A stretch of 64,000 nucleotides of DNA. It comes from Liolophura sinensis (Eukaryota > Mollusca > Polyplacophora > Chitonida > Chitonidae). A model generated the notes under the pieces. The model saw only the letters and a list, made by a program, of their open reading frames with translations, ran no database searches and was not told the DNA's origin. Both the position numbers and the translations under genes were made by a program. Shown in pieces: positions 44,988 to 56,126 of the stretch (the stretch's first letter is position 1; every line of letters begins with the position of its first letter). The stretch spans positions 1,366,001 to 1,430,000 of the forward strand of contig NC_088307.1 of assembly GCF_032854445.1 (NCBI RefSeq), read 5' to 3'.

Positions 44988-46233
44988 GGCACATTTTATA
45001 GAGACATCAGTCGCTTTTGTAGTGCACTGTTACGATTCAGTAAAATCACTGTGAGATACTCTGCTGCTACCACTAAATTTTGATGTTATGCCACAGATCT
45101 GCTGATTTATGCTATTGGCTTTATGTGCTTACACTAATTTAAGAGAAAGGCAACACCTGACTAATGTTAATGTCCACTGAAAGACTACTCATTCAAAGTA
45201 TCTTAAATCGGCATAAAACATATTTTTTAGATTGTTTCAACAGAGAAAGTGAAACTTCGTAGGATATAGCTTTAGCACGTCGCCATTCTCGACAATAAGG
45301 TGACTCTACTCTTTAGCTCTTTTACGTCAAAGTTATTTTCCATATTATAGTCAAAGCAGTGGGCTATAGCAGATAAACTTTGTAGAGTTCTGCCATGAAG
45401 GTCCCAGTGATAAATAGCTTTCTTGGAAATTGGGCATACTTCCACTGTTTAAACTCTTGATACAGTTAGCCTGCTATATCATTTACATGGAACTCCAGCG
45501 ACCCTGTTTAAATAACCTTGCTGCAGATGCACGGCCCTGATATTCCTGGGTCAGGTCGTAGCCTCCAGAAGGGTTATCCTGGTGATTTTAACTCCTATTA
45601 ATTATTTACAAAATTACAATGGGATTGTTGTACAAGTAGATTCATGCTCAATTCTGAAACAAATGGAAATATATCTAAACACCACAGGCTGATCTAGACA
45701 TTCCACTGTTGCTAGATTGTATGCTTCAGTTTTGGGATGGTGGCTTCTAAGACGAGAGCTGATTAGTTACCACGGACGTCAGAGAAAGCACCTGGCTTGA
45801 ACACGGCGTTTCAATAATTTTACTGTATTTTATCACAGAAAACAGGGGGAAAAAATCATCCCTTGTATGCTAGTTAGACAAAGGAGCAACATTTAAATTC
45901 TTCAATTCTCATGAAGTTACAGAAAAATAAACGTATCATTAGATTTAATTAATTTTAAGCATTATCCGGTGAGATGCCGTCTTCTCACTCCCATAAACCG
46001 TCGGCATCCTTAATGAATTTTGCACCGACTCTGATATTTGTTATTTAGAAACCGCTGACTAAACGGTAAAATGCACGACAAGAATTGTATTTGTATAATT
46101 TGAATAGCGTGTCTAAGTAGGTCTAGGGTCTACTGAGGAGATGAATGCGGTTTGGGCCCAGACGGTATGCTCCTCTCTGACATAATTTGTTATACCGTCC
46201 TTAAATATTACACGGCTTGTAAATCAACTAATT
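44988..46233. other. intergenic, nothing recognised
   Basis: No supported gene or repeat. Confidence 0.3.
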
Positions 46234-46444
46234 TTACGTCTGTGGTGCCCGGTAAATGATACAGACCTGTCCCACGTCGCTGTGTGAAATGGCCCCTCTG
46301 CTATCCGTAACCAAGTCGTTGTAAACGATCTCAACATGATGTCGTATACAGTAGATCTGTGTTATCATATGCCACTTCTTGGAAGGATGGGTATAGGCTA
46401 CGTCAGTGCTTAGGCCGCATAATCTGATATCAACGTGTTTGACT
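46234..46444 (-). CDS. possible terminal exon, function unknown
   Basis: Not recognised. On the - strand an acceptor-like site (ccaattttatccag) is followed by a frame of about 69 codons ending in TAA at 46234-46236. It reads as a compact, Cys-, His- and Trp-containing segment (VKHVDIRLCGLSTDV, then KKWHMITQIYCIRHHVEIVY, SHSDVGQVCIIYR), the sort of alternating pattern seen in extracellular beta-sandwich domains. The open frame continues upstream to 46674, but that part looks less coding-like. No partner exon was found. Could be chance. Confidence 0.25.
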
Positions 46445-47514
46445 GGATAAAATTGGCAAGATGTCTGCTTCGAATCACACCAGGCATTTGTGCAGTACTG
46501 ACGTTTTGTTCTATATGTTATTCTTTGAAATCTCATTAAAAATATAAAGTTTGATACTTTTAGAAAGCTTGAGAATCCTGCTTTCCACTGAAATATGTTA
46601 TAGCCAGTTGCTGTCTTATCCTTTAAGGAACTTATGGGAAGGGAAAATACGAAGTAAGCATCCCGTGTTGGCATAGTTAAAACCTATATGACACATATGA
46701 GCAAAGTATAGGCATATATATGTATATGCCATCGCAACAGAAAGGTTAGAGAAATATACAGGAGCAATGAAGTCTGTCCAGACGTTTACCGGGCAGTTTG
46801 ACGAGGGTGATAGAGAAAGTCAATAAACTGTGCCACAGACGCGATTGTTCTGCCAGTAAAAAATTCACCAAGAGTCTGCATGCGGTGACCAACTTTTTCG
46901 CGTGATATTAATACAATGTGAATCTTAACCCTCTTAACGCATAAGTGCTGATAAATCAATATCATGTTGGTATGGTGGGAGAGAAACATTCATTCCCTGG
47001 GGGCTATGTCCATACACACATATCTGCATACACGCTGCTCTGACACTATATACATATGTACTAACAGATACAGACGTGTGTTTGCATACACACCCATACA
47101 TTTTTGTCCCGCCACACACTTAAAAGTGCTAATACAGCAGATGTTCCGATTGGAGAAACCTGAGAATGTAGAGCCTAGGCTATAATCCAGGTTATAACCA
47201 ACAGTTTCTCCAGTTTAACCGGTTTTCACAAAGCTGGTAAATATGACCTAGTTTGAATCAAGTTTACATTAACCCAGACTAATTGTAATTGTCTCACCAT
47301 GCACCGAACGGTAACATTTCATTGTGGAATTTACATATGAATAAACAAATGATTATGGTTTAACGCCATATCATTTCACTATATTCACGGTCATTCTTGC
47401 TACATGGAACCGGCTAGGAATCCTTCTGCTCACATAAATGCGATGGTCATTTGGGGGTGGAGGTATTTCATGAACTCAAAGAGTTAATGTTAATTGTAAC
47501 AAACAATCTGAGAG
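46445..47514. other. intergenic, nothing recognised
   Basis: A small palindrome ggcatatatatgtatatgcc at 46711-46730. A stretch near 46920-47000 (gaatcttaaccctcttaacg, gagagaaacattcattccct) is weakly repeated near 47788-47850. No gene. Confidence 0.3.
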
Positions 47515-47680
47515 ATGTTAGAATGTATTCTGTTATTATAACATAATATCTTGTTAGTCTGTTAGAATCTTTATACGTGTGATACTTTTAACAGAATAAT
47601 CTGTTGCAATACAGTCTAGCTTCACTCAGACAACAGACTTTCTGTTAAAATTAACAGAATAATATTTTGAGGATACGATT
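47515..47680. repeat. dispersed element related to the 64-bp satellite
   Basis: Contains gttagaatgtattctgttat, cagaataatctgttgcaata, then cttcactcagacaacagact and ttctgttaaaattaacagaa. Its parts match, in the same or inverted sense, the sequence around the SINE at 35165-35540 and the end of the 64-bp satellite at 36560-36600. Probably a short palindromic transposable element. Confidence 0.5.
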
Positions 47681-48354
47681 AACAGAAAGGTGTAATATTT
47701 GGTCATTTTGTTTTAGCTGGACGAGGCCGCTCTGCCAATCACATCAGCTTAACGTCAGGTTTAGTAGCCCGACATGGAGTCACATGAATCTTAACCCTAA
47801 GTGTCGTAAAATCAACATATTCCGTTATTGTCGGAGAGAAACGCTAGCCCTCGGGAAGAATGCAAACATACCTGTGTATACGAGCGCTAAGAGGCCTAAA
47901 TCAGGCGAGTGATTGATACGCGCCAGTGTGTTGTCTTGACACGGACTTTAGAGTTGTTGACCTACATGGAAATCACCTCATACAAATTGTGCCGCTGTGA
48001 TGTGTGCGACATGACAGATCGAGTCTTAATGCCATCTTACAAACCCGGACCCGTCTTGAATGTCTTATAAAATAATGCATGTCGGAACGTGCATAACCGA
48101 CGGCCGCGTGCACGACACGGGCTTTAATGCCTCTCGACGATACTCTTCATTTAACTTATGTGGTTATAGGCTTGAAACAGAATCGCTATTTGTAAAAATG
48201 AAATTTAAAAAACAGAATCGCTATTTTTAAAAATGAAATTTAAATAAGACTAAAAAACTACTGATAAGGCTTACCAAATCGAACAGTGATCGTGGAGATA
48301 CACAATGGGCACACGTAACAAGAATAACTTTTAGTTCTGAGCAATAAGGGCAAG
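47681..48354. other. intergenic, nothing recognised
   Basis: A short direct repeat (aaacagaatcgctatttgta, repeated as aaacagaatcgctattttta) near 48175-48240. No gene. Confidence 0.3.
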
Positions 48355-48440
48355 AAATATTTATTTATTTGACTGGAGTTTTACGTCATACTCAAGAATA
48401 TTTCAGTCACATTACGGCAACCAGGTTCATTGGGGTGTGG
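48355..48440 (-). repeat. SINE type V tail fragment
   Basis: atatttatttatttgactgg, then agttttacgtcatactcaag and aatatttcagtcacattacg, followed by unrelated G-rich sequence. Confidence 0.65.
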
Positions 48441-48639
48441 GGGTCGAGGGGAGTGGGGGAAGTGGGGAGCGTGGCGGGTGTCCTCTCCTTAGCAAAATTG
48501 GTGAGCCGAAATGCAAATGCCTAAGTTACCTCCCTGGGTCACCTAAGGGGATTAGCCCATAGGAGGCTCGATAAACGTGTAGAGAAATAAGAGTGGACAA
48601 ACATATTGAGATTTCTAACTTTATTTAATTTATTTAACA

Positions 48640-49440
48640 GCCCTATGAAAATTCCAAATGTAACAAAAAAGAAGCAGAATCTGTGTATTCCACAGGTGAT
48701 TTCATCTTACTGGCCAGCTTCGAATGCCATCCTTTCAAATGGTTTTTTTTTTTGTCCTTTCACCGTCGTTGTCATGATGGTTCCACACAGATGGTGGAAA
48801 CTGGCCTTCCATCCAGGTTTCTGTGACATAGTCGGCCAGCTTGATTGGTGCTTCTGAATTTGGTTGTTGGTTGGCAATCTCAATCCAAATTTCGTCAAGA
48901 AGATTCTCTGGTACCAGTGGCAGTGCGCAGATTCGCCGTATACGAAATTGTGTAGCTCTGTATCTGTCTGGTAGATGCTTTGGAGTCCTAAATTCTGCAC
49001 CTGTCTCCAAATACAGTAAAATGAAAGAAGCATCCTCTGACCTCTGTATTTGGAAATACCTCTTAGACCGCATTGTGGACGGCTTTTACAAGTCCATCTG
49101 AAACCGGCCTGGGTGACACGAAGTAGACGAAAGAGACGTTGAAAAGTGGCTTTAGACTTGTCTGGAAGGAAATTATAGACAAAGGGAAATACCAGAGTCC
49201 TTGTCCATCCTTGTTCTAGGTGGGTTGAGGATCTGCTCTTTGGTAAGGCTAGTCACTGCTCACGCCTCTGACGGTACAAGGAATCTTTCATTAGCTGGAA
49301 TGTGGGCATATGACGAGTAACATATTCAACATCGTCAAGGTATTCATCTGTACGTAGATTCACAACCTCGTCATTATAGATGGATGGTATTGATGTGATT
49401 TCTTCTAAAGCTCGCTTCTTGATATTCTGTATAACCTTGC
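48640..49440 (-). pseudogene. decayed MULE-type DDE transposase
   Basis: Readable on the - strand across more than one frame. In order: a linker (VIQNIKKRALEEI, then YVTRHMPTFQLMKDSLYRQR), a transposase-core piece (FPFVYNFLPDKSKATFQRLF), then IWRQVQNLGLQSIYQTDTEL, ALPLVPENLLDEIWIEI, ADYVTETWMEG, and NHLKGWHSKLASKM. This order matches MULE-like transposases with a terminal wP-x-x-xWN and NNHLEGWH-type region. Much of the catalytic core is missing, and at least two frameshifts separate the pieces. Dead copy; no terminal inverted repeats found. Confidence 0.7.
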
Positions 49441-49952
49441 CTACAGCGACAGGGTGGACAGCACGATGGGGGGGGGGGGGGAGCTGTGATCATTTCCGAT
49501 CTTGGTTATCACATCATTCCTGGTGCATAAGGTAGCTAAATGTCCCCTGTGTACGCATTTCCATGAAGTCCAGGCATCTTTGACCTTTATACTTTGAATA
49601 AGGTGCATACGGTAGCAAAATATCCACTGTGCACGCACTTTCAGAAAGTCAGGCGTATGTCTAATTATTTACACGGAACTTACACCCATTTCTCACCAAC
49701 AGCCGGCCTTCTCTCTTGGATGGGATGAAGGTCACCTGGATAGCTTGTGTCATGATGTTATTTGTATGAACCAGAATTTAGGTATGATGTATTTTTCGTT
49801 GAAATACTGGTTTTAAGGCCACTTAGCTCCCATATATCGTGGATCGTCAAATCAGCGCTTTTATTACATCATTTACATTCGTAATTCTTTTCTTTTTTCT
49901 TGGTTTGTTTGTTTTACAAAGCGAATTTGTCTATTTACATATGTACATTTAG
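49441..49952. other. intergenic, poly-G run
   Basis: A run of about 12 G at 49470. No gene recognised. Confidence 0.3.
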
Positions 49953-50488
49953 TCAGTGACACGTAACAACATAACCTCTAACCATTGACATGCTGAACGT
50001 CCATATCAGTGCAAGGAAAATGAAGTTAAAACACTTTCCCTGATTCATAATGTTAAACTCCATAAGCTTAGAGAACCCATTGCCTCTGGTGACGCCATTG
50101 TTATTCAAAAGCAAGTGGCATGCTTGATATTAGGCAGAGTTCAACATGTTTTGACGGAGGTCAACACCAGAGACCAAAACTGCTATCGGTTTTACTGTAA
50201 ACCCTGTTTCTAATACTGCAATATTTGAAATTATTAACACGTTAAGTATAATATAACCTTAATGAATAATTGTTATTTTATCTCTTGCAGTAAATGATCT
50301 CATTTAAAATGTTTTTTTAATAATTATGACGTCGCCCGAGGCAATGCGTTCTTGATGTTGAAACTGAGTTTATGCAGTTTAACGTTATAAATTAGAAAAA
50401 AAGTGTTCTAATTTGATTTTCTTTGCAGGAATATGAAGTTCCAGCATTTCCATGAGTAGAACTTGCGTTGCTACGTGTCACTGACTAA
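49953..50488. mobile_element. 536-bp foldback element with ~150-bp inverted arms
   Basis: The outer ends gtcagtgacacgtaacaac (49954-49972) and gttgctacgtgtcactgac (50469-50487) are inverted. Inversion continues inward: ggaaaatgaagttaaaacac against the right arm gaaaatcaaattagaacac (reverse complement), then ataatgttaaactcc against ataacgttaaactgc, and cattgcctctggtgacg against cattgcctcgggcgacg. The arms are about 80% alike by eye. No open frame. The inner arm recurs at 31190-31290. Confidence 0.8.
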
Positions 50489-52048
50489 AATCAATTTTTG
50501 TAGCGAGAATTACTGATTTTACAGAGAGCTGAATATAAGCGACTCTCTAAAAGAAATAGACCATAGAAGAGGTTTATCAGTCAGGTCGCCTGCGGAAGGT
50601 TTGGCACGCTGAACATACAGAACTATGAGTGAAAACGCCAAAATGGTGAGTCTTCAGTGCGGCAGCCGTGCACAGTCCTGGGGTGGAAAGTATCCAAAAC
50701 TAATTTTATTGAGTACGAGGATGAAACTTATTTTGTACATTCCTCAGGACAATCTGATCACGAAAACCAAGTCTTAAACGTTCAGCTTATGTACTAAACC
50801 ACTAATTAACGTCGGTTACGATATTTCCTATGTCATGTTGGGTACGAGAATGATATTTTGACGGAAAGGTACTTTGATACATACTGATTTTAAAACGCCA
50901 ATGATGTTTGAACACGCACATATACACTTAAGAACGGATGAAAAGTTCTCTACTGACCCAGGCTGAAGGATTGTCGTTCTGGACTAGATTTATAAATTCG
51001 TGCATTATCTGGATTGTATTTAATGATACAAATTCGTGGTCTTCGTGTTCCAGAGGAGTGTCGAACATCGTCAGGTGCCTGGCAAACCGCAGGACCTATA
51101 TCCACAGCCTAAACAGCGCAACCTTGACTGGAACACCAGTCAACGCTTTAATATAATGAACCAAGCCACTGAACGACCACCTAATGAACGCTTTTCTGAC
51201 ATGTTGGTAATGTCAGTTAACCAGGTGAACTTGTGCAACAAGATGCACTAAGATTGGATCATAATAAAATGGTGATTCTTAATGTCTTCATTGTTTTGTT
51301 CTTTTGGCTTATAAGAATGGGTCAGATTTAATGAAATGGCTGAAATTATTTTATTAAAAATAATAAATTGAGTATTTCACAATAACTCAGTAAGTAGATG
51401 ATTGAAAGTTGCTTTAAAAAAAAAATCTAATCAGGAAAAATGAAGTTTGCCATTACTTTTCAATGTCAAATGCACTTAGAATTATTTTTGGACATCAGTG
51501 CCTGTGTCTTTTCTAAAGAATGATAGCTTCACGTTACTCCTCGAGGGTTTTCACGTTACTCCTCGCGGGTTTATTTGTTTTACCGTCTACATTTGTCAAG
51601 AAGAGATAAAGTTCCAACTGCAACATGCAAAAACAAGCTGCACAGTGACACGTCAAACACGCAATTGATACTCAAGACTGATGGGTGTACATTTGTTTTC
51701 AAACTGGAAAATGGTACAAAACGAACCTGTCAAACATTGGTGTGGGAAAGTATCTGAATAAATTACTACACAGAAATCAATAATTAATCAGATGTCAAGG
51801 AAAAAATACACAAAACGTATGCGCCACTTGAGCTGACATTCCAACCAGATGTGAGATTCTACCTTCTGACACAAATTTTAAACCGAAATTTGTCAATATT
51901 TGGAGAAGTTGTATTGCACAGAAATCGATGCGTGACAGAGTGACAGACAAGCCAAAAGACCCCGTAAACTTTCATTACATTCCATGCGATACGCTCAGTG
52001 TTTATTACTATGTGCATGTACATTATGAAAAGGCCGAATCAGAATATA
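50489..52048. other. intergenic, nothing recognised
   Basis: Possibly beyond the 3' end of the UHM gene. A short direct repeat (ttcacgttactcctcg) at 51530-51565. Open frames at 50938-51251 and 51575-51757 have no recognisable product. Confidence 0.3.
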
Positions 52049-53850
52049 TCAGAAATACTGTTGATTTTGGAACGCCTCTGTACAGAAGAACGTGGTAATA
52101 ACAGTTCTGTCGTTGAACATCCTCCCGTTCAGTTTCTCGAAAGCTTTTTCGGCATGGTCTGCATTTCTATATTTAACAAAAACCTGGGAAAAAAATTTAT
52201 CATCTTGATTTAGTCGTTGCGAAGAAACAAACAAGATACAAATCAATACAACTATGTAAGTGGCCAAAAAGTGGAACATATTAGTTAAATTCGAGCCATT
52301 ATACTGATACGGGCCAAACCAGTCGTTGCACTATCCCCTTTATGCTGAAAGCCAAGCTAGGAAGTTACAACTTATTATTTTAAGGTCTTAGGTGCGAATC
52401 GACCTAGGGTTGACCCTGGATCTACCGTTCCTGAAGTGGGCGCTCTACAAACTGTGCTATCGGGGCCGGCCCTAAAGTCATGAGGGTAGCATATAGTGCC
52501 ATGACGTGGAATGAAGCCTAAAGTCATGAGTGGAGCAGATAGTGTCATGAGGTTGAATGAAGCCTAAAATCACAAGTGTAGCATAGAGTGCCATCAGGAT
52601 TTAATGAAGCCTAACGTCACAAGTGGAGCATATTGTGCCATGAGGTTGAATGAAGCCTAAAGTCATGAGTGGGGCATATAGTGCCATGAGGTAAAAGAAA
52701 TCGTGCAGTCATGAGGGTAGCATAGAGAGCCATGAGGTGGAATGAAGCCTAAAGTATCAAGTGGAGCATACAGTGCCATGAGGTGGAATGAAGCCCAAAG
52801 CCCAAAGCAGATAGTTCCATGAGGTTGAATGAAGCCTTACGTCACAAGTGGAGCATATTGTGCAATGAGGTTGAATGAAGCCTAAAGTCAGGAACGGAGC
52901 ATGTAGTGCCATGAGGTTGAATAAAGTCATGAGTGGAGCAGATAGTTCCATGAGGTTGAATGAAGCCTAAAGTCATGAATGGAACATATAGTGCCCTGAG
53001 GATGAATGTAACCTAAAGTTAGGAATAGAGCATGTAGTGCCATGAGGTGGACTGAATCCTAATGTCGCGAGTGAGAATGAGTCCTAAGGTCATGAGTGAG
53101 AACAACGCATAACATTACAAGTCTGAATGGACCGCAAAGTCACTAATGGAAACAAAGCCTGAATAACAAACTCATTAAATTTCTTTATTACCTTTTCCAC
53201 TCCGGCTCCTTCTGTAGGAATAACACAAGACTCCACCATTCCAAACAGGCTGCATTCTGCCTCAATATCAGTCTTAATTTCTTGCAAAATAACACAACAA
53301 TTTCAAACTAGATGTAAATATGTAACTTAGACTATGATTAATGTGTAAAGACAATTTTGGTCATGATGCGAACAATAATGTGCAGATATCCTGTCATTCA
53401 ATTAATTTCAATTCTTCTTTACGTCGAACTCTTGCAACTTGCACAATTTTGCTTTTTGGGGGCGGACGGGGAATGGGGGGGGGGGGTCAACACTACACTG
53501 AAGGTGAATTCACTTCCGTGCACATCATGGAGGTCAGCATTACAGGTAGACTAAAACATGGCGAAGCACAGACAAAGTCAACGCCTTTTTTCGGGTATCT
53601 GATAAACAGTGACTTTATCACAGCAGGTTTACATTTCAGCCTGAATAACAGCCAGATAAACACATATAATGATTCTGTTTCATGTTTAATTTCCATGTAA
53701 GGCTAGAATGATGCAGTTTTGTTCCATCAGCAGAGCACAAAGTCCACCCACCTTTTAAGACTTCCACGTCCTGAAGATCTCCTCTGTCCACTGTATTAAC
53801 CAGTCTTACTATACATGTGGGCAGAACTAACAAGTCCTTAAAGGTGGGCT
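52049..53850 (-). CDS. C-terminal exons of a U2AF2-like UHM splicing factor
   Basis: Three exons on the - strand join in frame: 53850-53752, 53280-53192 and 52183-52049, with acceptors ttctcag, ttttgcaag and ttttttcccag and donors GTGGGT and GTAATA. Phases match at both junctions. Together they encode a U2AF homology motif, an RRM variant that binds tryptophan-containing ligand motifs in pre-mRNA splicing factors. Visible hallmarks: RNP2-like CIVRLVNTV, acidic helix IEAECSLFG, RNP1-like VFVKYRN, and the UHM-defining Arg-X-Phe in NGRMF. The protein ends soon after the fold (QNQQYF), as U2AF2 does. PUF60 is the next best guess. Upstream exons (RS region, RRM1, RRM2) were not found and may lie above 53.85 kb or be absent. 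The last intron is almost all repeats. Confidence 0.75.
52284..52472 (-). mobile_element. SINE type B in the last intron of the UHM gene
   Basis: gagccattatactgatacgg, tcgttgcactatccccttta, tgctgaaagccaagctagga, then head gcgctctacaaactgtgcta, tcggggccgg at the right. The 3' end is missing. It abuts the 46-bp array. Confidence 0.82.
52473..53165 (+). repeat. 46-bp minisatellite in the last intron of the UHM gene, about 15 copies
   Basis: Monomer cctaaagtcatgagtggagc, then atatagtgccatgaggttga, atgaag. Copies are degenerate, with some short monomers near 52790 and 52920. It fills the intron from the SINE to 26 bp short of the exon 53192-53280. Confidence 0.88.
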
Positions 53851-54954
53851 CTGAGAACACAGTAGTTAAATCGTAACTTTAAAAATATTCCTACAGTTAA
53901 AATACACGATCTCAAGAAGTGGGACCTGAGGAGACAGCAAGGTGTTTTATGTTAGAATGTCTTCAATAATTGCCTCACTTTAATAACTGGTATTTTCTTA
54001 TGGGTCACATAATTCGATTGGTATTTTATATAAACTACGCATTGTGTTTCACAACAGCGATGCTCTAGGCGGGTTTACATATAACCAAAATAGAAGAAAA
54101 CCATACGCAGATGCTAACACACCGCGGCAATGCGCTCTAAAACTAGAACTAACTCCGCAAATCGGTGACAATTTTGACCACCTCAGATATGTCCTAAAAC
54201 GACTCAGTTCGCTTCGATTCCGAACCTCCAAAACATGCAGGTCTCCTTATGCACAACGTCAAATTGATTATGTTTCCCAAAGCCATCTTATTAAAAACGA
54301 CATGCACAAGTGAATATTGTATTAACTCGTTTGGCTATGGCTTAACACTATACTCAAGTGCTTTTTATTTGTACAATAACAGCCAGTTGTGTGAGCACAA
54401 GAAAAAAGAGTGGTCAGATAAACCAGCGACATTTGGCAAGTTACTGACGAAACTTCCTCATGTGACATACATGTACAGATATGAGCACCATATTGTCACT
54501 GCTTCATTTATTTTCCCTGATTGTTAACCAATAAATAATACCTTGGTTTTAATATAAAAGTGTTACATTCACAGATCTCAAAGAGCATTATTTTGCTTTG
54601 CTCTGAACATATCCATGCTGCATGTATCTTCATATTCTGGCATGACTTGTCAATGAAAAAAAAACAGCCAGAGTGTTGTGAGACAGTAAGCAACAGCATG
54701 AGGAAAAGACTACAGGCAAACACAAAAGCACTCACCGAACACTACCGAGAAGAATGGCAGTTGTAGGGCTTGTTCACAGCTCAGCCTTTGTCCTGGTATG
54801 CACTTCAGTAGTCTTGTCAATGGCAAAGAAATAAAGATGAGTCATGCGACAAGCTTTGGCATCATGGATAGGAACTTAACTGCGGAGAGCCACAACATAT
54901 TGAAGTCTGTGACTGACTTTCAACAAAGCTTTAATAGGGGTTGACTGTACAATG
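53851..54954. other. upstream of the known UHM exons, no exon confirmed
   Basis: Earlier exons of the - strand gene might lie here. A - strand piece near 54230-54290 reads MALGNIINLTLCIRRP, which loosely recalls the end of U2AF RRM1, but it has no good donor. A + strand frame at 54383-54480 is discussed under rejected items. Confidence 0.25.
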
Positions 54955-55140
54955 GACGATACTCATTGTCAGAGCAAGTCAGAATGGCGACAGTTTGCTT
55001 CGGTGAGTACATATAGGTACAACCTGGTAAGGTAATTGTGAAAGCACGTTCGGATCGATGACAGTTTGGTTCAATGAGTTAGTACAGCCTGCTATTAAAG
55101 GTAACTGTGAAAGCATGCTCAGACTGGCAAGAGTGTGACT
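54955..55140 (+). repeat. degenerate ~70-bp repeat, two to three copies
   Basis: ggtaattgtgaaagcacgtt, then gatgacagtttggttcaatgag, compared with gcgacagtttgcttcggtgag before and ggtaactgtgaaagcatgct after. Confidence 0.5.
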
Positions 55141-55232
55141 CGGCATATAAAATTGACATATCCTTTCAATAATTACCAATAACTTTTTTTGTATCCTTAC
55201 CCTGTACAAGTGAAGTAACATTCGCATCTAGA

Positions 55233-55829
55233 AAGCAAGATTTATTTAGTTGTTTGACTGGTGTTTTACGCCTACAAAGGAAATGATTCACCAATATGAC
55301 CCTGGTCAACAATATGCTGAGAGGAAACTGGGCTCAGGAAACCCACAACCATCTGCAAGTTGATTACAGACCTTCCCACATATGACCGGAGAGGAAGTCA
55401 ACATGACAACTATGCCACACATACCCCTCTGGAAAGCAAGTAGTTTGAACAAAGATGTAGGGAATAGATGCAGAGTCAATTGGGATGAGGAGTCAGTTGG
55501 GATGACAAGCCCGTTGGGATGAGGAGTCAGTTGGGATGAGAAGACCGTTGGGATGAGGAGTCAGTTGGGATGAGAGGTCCGTTGGCATGAGGAGTCGGTT
55601 GGGATGAGGAGTCTGATGGGATGAAGAGTCAGTTGGGATGACAAGTCCGTTGGGATGAGGAGTCAGCTGGGATGAGAAGACCGTTGGGATGAGGAGTCTG
55701 CTGGGATGAGAGGTCCATTGGCATGAGGAGTCAGTTGGGATGACTGAAAATCACAGTAACCGCATTAGTGAGAGGCTCATGCGTCATTTAGTCGCGCTGG
55801 CATGCTAACCAGCTCGGCCATGGAGGCTC
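55233..55829 (-). mobile_element. SINE type V carrying an internal 17-bp minisatellite
   Basis: Left (3') part ttgtttgactggtgttttac through accggagaggaagtcaacat; right (5') part aatcacagtaaccgcattag, gtgagaggctcat, ending in the - strand tRNA head (ctaaccagctcggccatgga). Between them 55478-55745 is about 16 copies of ttgggatgaggagtcag. The array sits where other copies read gaactcacagcgaccgca directly. Confidence 0.8.
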
Positions 55830-56013
55830 CCTCAAGAGACTTTGAAATATATCTAATATACGGCTAAATCCTTAATAAATGTATAATAAGACAATGTGTG
55901 ATATAAAATTGGTCTTGCTTGACCTTCAGTTTAATATGAGTGAAATAATTGTCAGCATTTTCTCAGCAATTCGCTTACAAATGACCAGAAAAACTTGGTA
56001 AGAAATCATATAC

Positions 56014-56126
56014 CCTGTAATTAAATCCATCGCTTCTCTCGTACCGTGCTGTTTTCCACTCAGTATCTTTCCAATCATCTCACAAGCTATGGCACCATAC
56101 TTACACTTCTCCTTGTTGTCCACTGT
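56014..56126 (-). CDS. possible internal exon, function unknown
   Basis: Not recognised. A strong acceptor (ctgcattgtttttccag, - strand) precedes about 37 codons of coding-like sequence (TVDNKEKCKYGAIACEMI, then GKILSGKQHGTREAMDLI) up to a possible donor GTATAT at 56013-56012. The frame stays open on both sides (55926-56189). The phase does not join directly to the UHM exon at 53850, so it would need another exon between or belongs to a different gene. It looks alpha-helical. Confidence 0.3.

Noticed and set aside
54230-54290. Minus-strand RRM1-end-like exon of the UHM gene (MALGNIINLTLCIRRP)
   Set aside because: Resembles the end of U2AF RRM1 (…LKIRRP) but the acceptor is weak, no donor is visible and no RRM2 exon lies between it and 53.85 kb.
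54383-54480. Plus-strand exon resembling nuclear-receptor LBD helices 9-10 (DKPATFGKLLTKLPHV)
   Set aside because: The short match to an RFGKLLLKLP-like pattern is suggestive and an acceptor-like aataacag precedes it, but there is no second supporting exon and no clear donor. The next frame at 54560-54766 does not continue the fold. Too weak to annotate.
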